Part shown: piece after piece, positions 42,937 through 44,674 of the stretch
Position numbering within the stretch: the first letter of the stretch is position 1
How the letters are laid out: each line of letters starts with the position of its first letter
DNA from: Singulisphaera sp. GP187
GTDB taxonomy: Bacteria; Planctomycetota; Phycisphaerae; Phycisphaerales; SM1A02
Length of the DNA: 44,674 nucleotides
Reading direction: 5' to 3'
Assembly (NCBI GenBank): GCA_945868805.1
Contig: CAMBMO010000019.1
Location: 1 to 44,674 of the forward strand
Notes under the pieces: generated by a model
What the model was told of the DNA's origin: nothing
The model's database searches: none
The model's input: only the letters and a program-made list of their open reading frames with translations
Position numbers and translations under genes: made by a program

Positions 42937-44316
42937 TTAACCCCAATCCGCAAGCAGAATCGCCATGTCCGCCGCATCGGTGCGACCATCGGCATTGAAG
43001 TCTGTCACACCCGGCTCGTTCCACGCCGCCAACACCATCGCTAGGTCCACCGCGTTGACGACTCCGTTGTTGTCGATGTCGGCGATGCGAAGCTCGCAGC
43101 CATTTGGAATACCGTCGCCATCGCCGTCCGGTGGGAGTGGATTCGATGTGATCTTGCGAATCGTTCCACTGATGTGATTGACCACATACAGCTCTCCGCG
43201 CGAGTCTTCTCCGATGCATGTGATTCCACTGATCGGCGCGAGTTGGGTCGTGATATCGGTGACCACGGGCGAACCGGTCGCGAAGCTCATCCTCCACGCC
43301 TTATTGTTCTGATAGTCGGCGTACAGATACTGGCCGACGAGCGAGGGCATCGCGCAACCTCGGTAGACACTTCCGCCTGTGATCGAAAGCCCAACCGTGT
43401 GCGTGTACTCGTAGATCGGCGCAGTCAGATTCGTCGATGGGCAACTGCAATTCGAGTTCGAAGTGCAGAGCGTCCCTTCGACGCAGTTCCAGCCGTAGTT
43501 CTTCGTCGCATCGGTGAGCGGATCAAGCACGTCAATTTCTTCGCGAACCGTGCCGCCAACATCTCCGATCCACATTTTCCCGGTGGCGCGATCGAACGAA
43601 CAACGAAATGGATTGCGCATGCCGCGCGCGAAAATCGCGTCATCGGTTGCAACTCCGCCGACATACGGATTGCTCGCTGGGATTCGGTAATTGGCTTCGG
43701 GATCGCCAGGAAAGTCGTCGCTGTCAATATCGATGCGCAACACCTTGCCCCAGAGGTATGACAAACTCTGACTTCGAGTGCCACCTTGCGGATCACCGGT
43801 GTAACCACCATCGCCCAGCGGTAGATAGAGCAAACCATCAGGACCAAACATTGGCGAACCACCAAGGTGATATCCCTGCGTTGATGGCGATGCGAGTTTG
43901 AAAATCACTCGGCGACTGGTTGAGTCGGCGATATCTGGATTTGTTGTGCTGCGTGTGTATTCCGCAAGCCACACGGTGATCGCGGCTGTCGTACCGGTTG
44001 TGTGAAAAAGAAAAAACCGACCGTTCGCGGCGTAGTTGGGATGGAAGGCGATGCCAAGCAAGCCGCTGTATGTCTGCTCTGGCACGACGGCGTCGATGTT
44101 CAGAAACGCGGTCGTCTGCAACGCGCCATTCTTGATGAGCTTGACGATCCCCCGTTGTTCGATGACATAGAGGCGAGTGTCATCACCAGGGGCGAACGCA
44201 ACTTGCATTGGCTTGGTCAGGCCGGTGGCAACGCTTGTTGTCATGAGCGTCTGCGCCTGAGCGGAAATGCTGCTGATCAGGACGGCTACGGCGACAAGTA
44301 TTCGAGCGGAAAGCAT
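42937..44316 (-). CDS. Secreted glucose/sorbosone dehydrogenase-like protein with dockerin-like tail
   Basis: 459 aa, exported. The ATG at 44316-44314 gives MLSARILVAVAVLISSISAQ, a signal peptide cut near SAQA/Q; an in-frame start 14 codons upstream (44358) is less likely. The GSDH beta-propeller spans about 25-385: GLTKPMQVAFAPGDDTRLYV, YSGLLGIAFHPNYAANGRFF, FGPDGLLYLPLGDGGYTGDP, GKVLRIDIDSDDFPGDPEAN, IFARGMRNPFRCSFDRATGK and MWIGDVGGTVREEIDVLDPL. A short Cys cluster (CVEGTLCTSNSNCSCP) is inserted. The tail has calcium-loop-like units IADIDNNGVVNAVDLAMVLA and DFNADGRTDAADMAILLADW, plus GDGDGIPNGCE. It shares domain plan with the convergent gene at 40161-42911, 25 bp away, but lacks its CBM6-like and PKD parts. 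Confidence 0.9.
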   Translation of the reverse strand: MLSARILVAVAVLISSISAQAQTLMTTSVATGLTKPMQVAFAPGDDTRLYVIEQRGIVKLIKNGALQTTAFLNIDAVVPEQTYSGLLGIAFHPNYAANGRFFLFHTTGTTAAITVWLAEYTRSTTNPDIADSTSRRVIFKLASPSTQGYHLGGSPMFGPDGLLYLPLGDGGYTGDPQGGTRSQSLSYLWGKVLRIDIDSDDFPGDPEANYRIPASNPYVGGVATDDAIFARGMRNPFRCSFDRATGKMWIGDVGGTVREEIDVLDPLTDATKNYGWNCVEGTLCTSNSNCSCPSTNLTAPIYEYTHTVGLSITGGSVYRGCAMPSLVGQYLYADYQNNKAWRMSFATGSPVVTDITTQLAPISGITCIGEDSRGELYVVNHISGTIRKITSNPLPPDGDGDGIPNGCELRIADIDNNGVVNAVDLAMVLAAWNEPGVTDFNADGRTDAADMAILLADWG

Positions 44317-44323
44317 CACCAGC

Positions 44324-44352
44324 AGTATGCACCGAAATCCGCCGAACGCCAA
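44324..44352 (-). promoter_or_regulatory. Weak candidate promoter of the 459-aa GSDH-like gene
   Basis: On the minus strand TTGGCG (44352-44347) and CATACT (44329-44324) are 17 nt apart, each matching 4 of 6 consensus bases. Transcription would start at or very near the ATG (44316), implying a leaderless mRNA. It is the only space left between the start codon and the terminator at 44357-44394. Confidence 0.25.
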
Positions 44353-44356
44353 GTGC

Positions 44357-44394
44357 AAAAAAACAACCAGACGCCCTTTACAGGGCGTCTGGTT
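44357..44394 (-). terminator. Intrinsic terminator downstream of 16S rRNA
   Basis: On the minus strand AACCAGACGCCCT, loop GTAA, AGGGCGTCTGGTT, G and seven T's: a perfect 13-bp stem and strong U-tract. It is about 160 nt after the 16S 3' end and no gene lies between. This is a textbook terminator for the rRNA transcript and suggests the transcript ends here. Confidence 0.9.

Positions 44395-44674
<280 letters not shown>

Overview
The window looks like a chromosomal piece of a Planctomycetota bacterium, most likely of the Phycisphaerae type. Three things point there. Secreted proteins end in a doubled dockerin/EF-hand-like module of the form GDxNxDG...DLxTLLSGWG. Two of them carry a planctomycete-style Cys-rich block (AHGxxGC...CC...NPLCC...WDxxC). 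A 16S rRNA gene appears to stand alone, with an intrinsic terminator about 160 nt after its 3' end. The DNA is GC-rich, genes are densely packed, many neighbours overlap by ATGA or GTGA, and GTG/TTG starts are common. I see no tRNA, CRISPR array, insertion sequence, integrase or phage gene.

Layout. 1-4905 (minus): a tripartite efflux operon in the order adaptor, ABC ATPase, MacB-type permease, TolC-like outer-membrane protein (cut by the window edge). 5043-10095 (minus): two paralogous secreted Cys-rich proteins, each followed by a nearly identical UUCG-loop terminator and each with a similar candidate promoter. 10096-12291: a divergent pair, a zinc-less MDR oxidoreductase and an exported DUF1573 protein. 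12288-13958 (minus): malic enzyme. 14049-16461 (plus): a translationally coupled trio of 4-hydroxyproline-epimerase/proline-racemase family protein, DapA-family lyase/deaminase and SprT-like metalloprotein. 16489-18932 (minus): an exported transglutaminase-like protein coupled to a small lipoprotein.

19131-24512 (minus): Na+/solute symporter, GH2 beta-mannosidase and a hypothetical protein. 24558-26944 (plus): redoxin-like lipoprotein, xylulokinase and a small membrane protein. 26976-27737 (minus): peptidoglycan amidase lipoprotein. 27843-30365 (plus): gyrB. 30389-31364 (minus): queC plus a small coupled hypothetical gene. 31405-34671 (plus): threonine aldolase, HAD phosphatase, M29 aminopeptidase and a small lipoprotein. 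34684-38328 (minus): transketolase, ribose-5-phosphate isomerase B and a PepSY-PepSY-FKBP exported isomerase. 38385-39002 (plus): an exported hypothetical. 39225-40106 (minus): a Tat-exported hydroxypyruvate-isomerase-like protein. 40161-42911 (plus) and 42937-44316 (minus): two convergent secreted glucose/sorbosone-dehydrogenase-like beta-propeller proteins with dockerin-like tails. 44552-44674 (minus): the 3' end of 16S rRNA.

How the genes fit together. Much of the window concerns carbohydrate and amino-acid use: mannoside cleavage with a symporter, xylulokinase, transketolase and RpiB feeding the pentose-phosphate pathway, malic enzyme, a hydroxyproline-type module, threonine aldolase and an aminopeptidase. 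A second theme is the envelope: four proteins with the same C-terminal module, several lipoproteins, an FKBP and an efflux pump. I found no clear-cut novel defence or mobile system. The most unusual items are the duplicated secreted-protein cassette with conserved promoter and terminator, the epimerase-deaminase-SprT coupling, the PepSY-FKBP fusion, and the isolated 16S gene.
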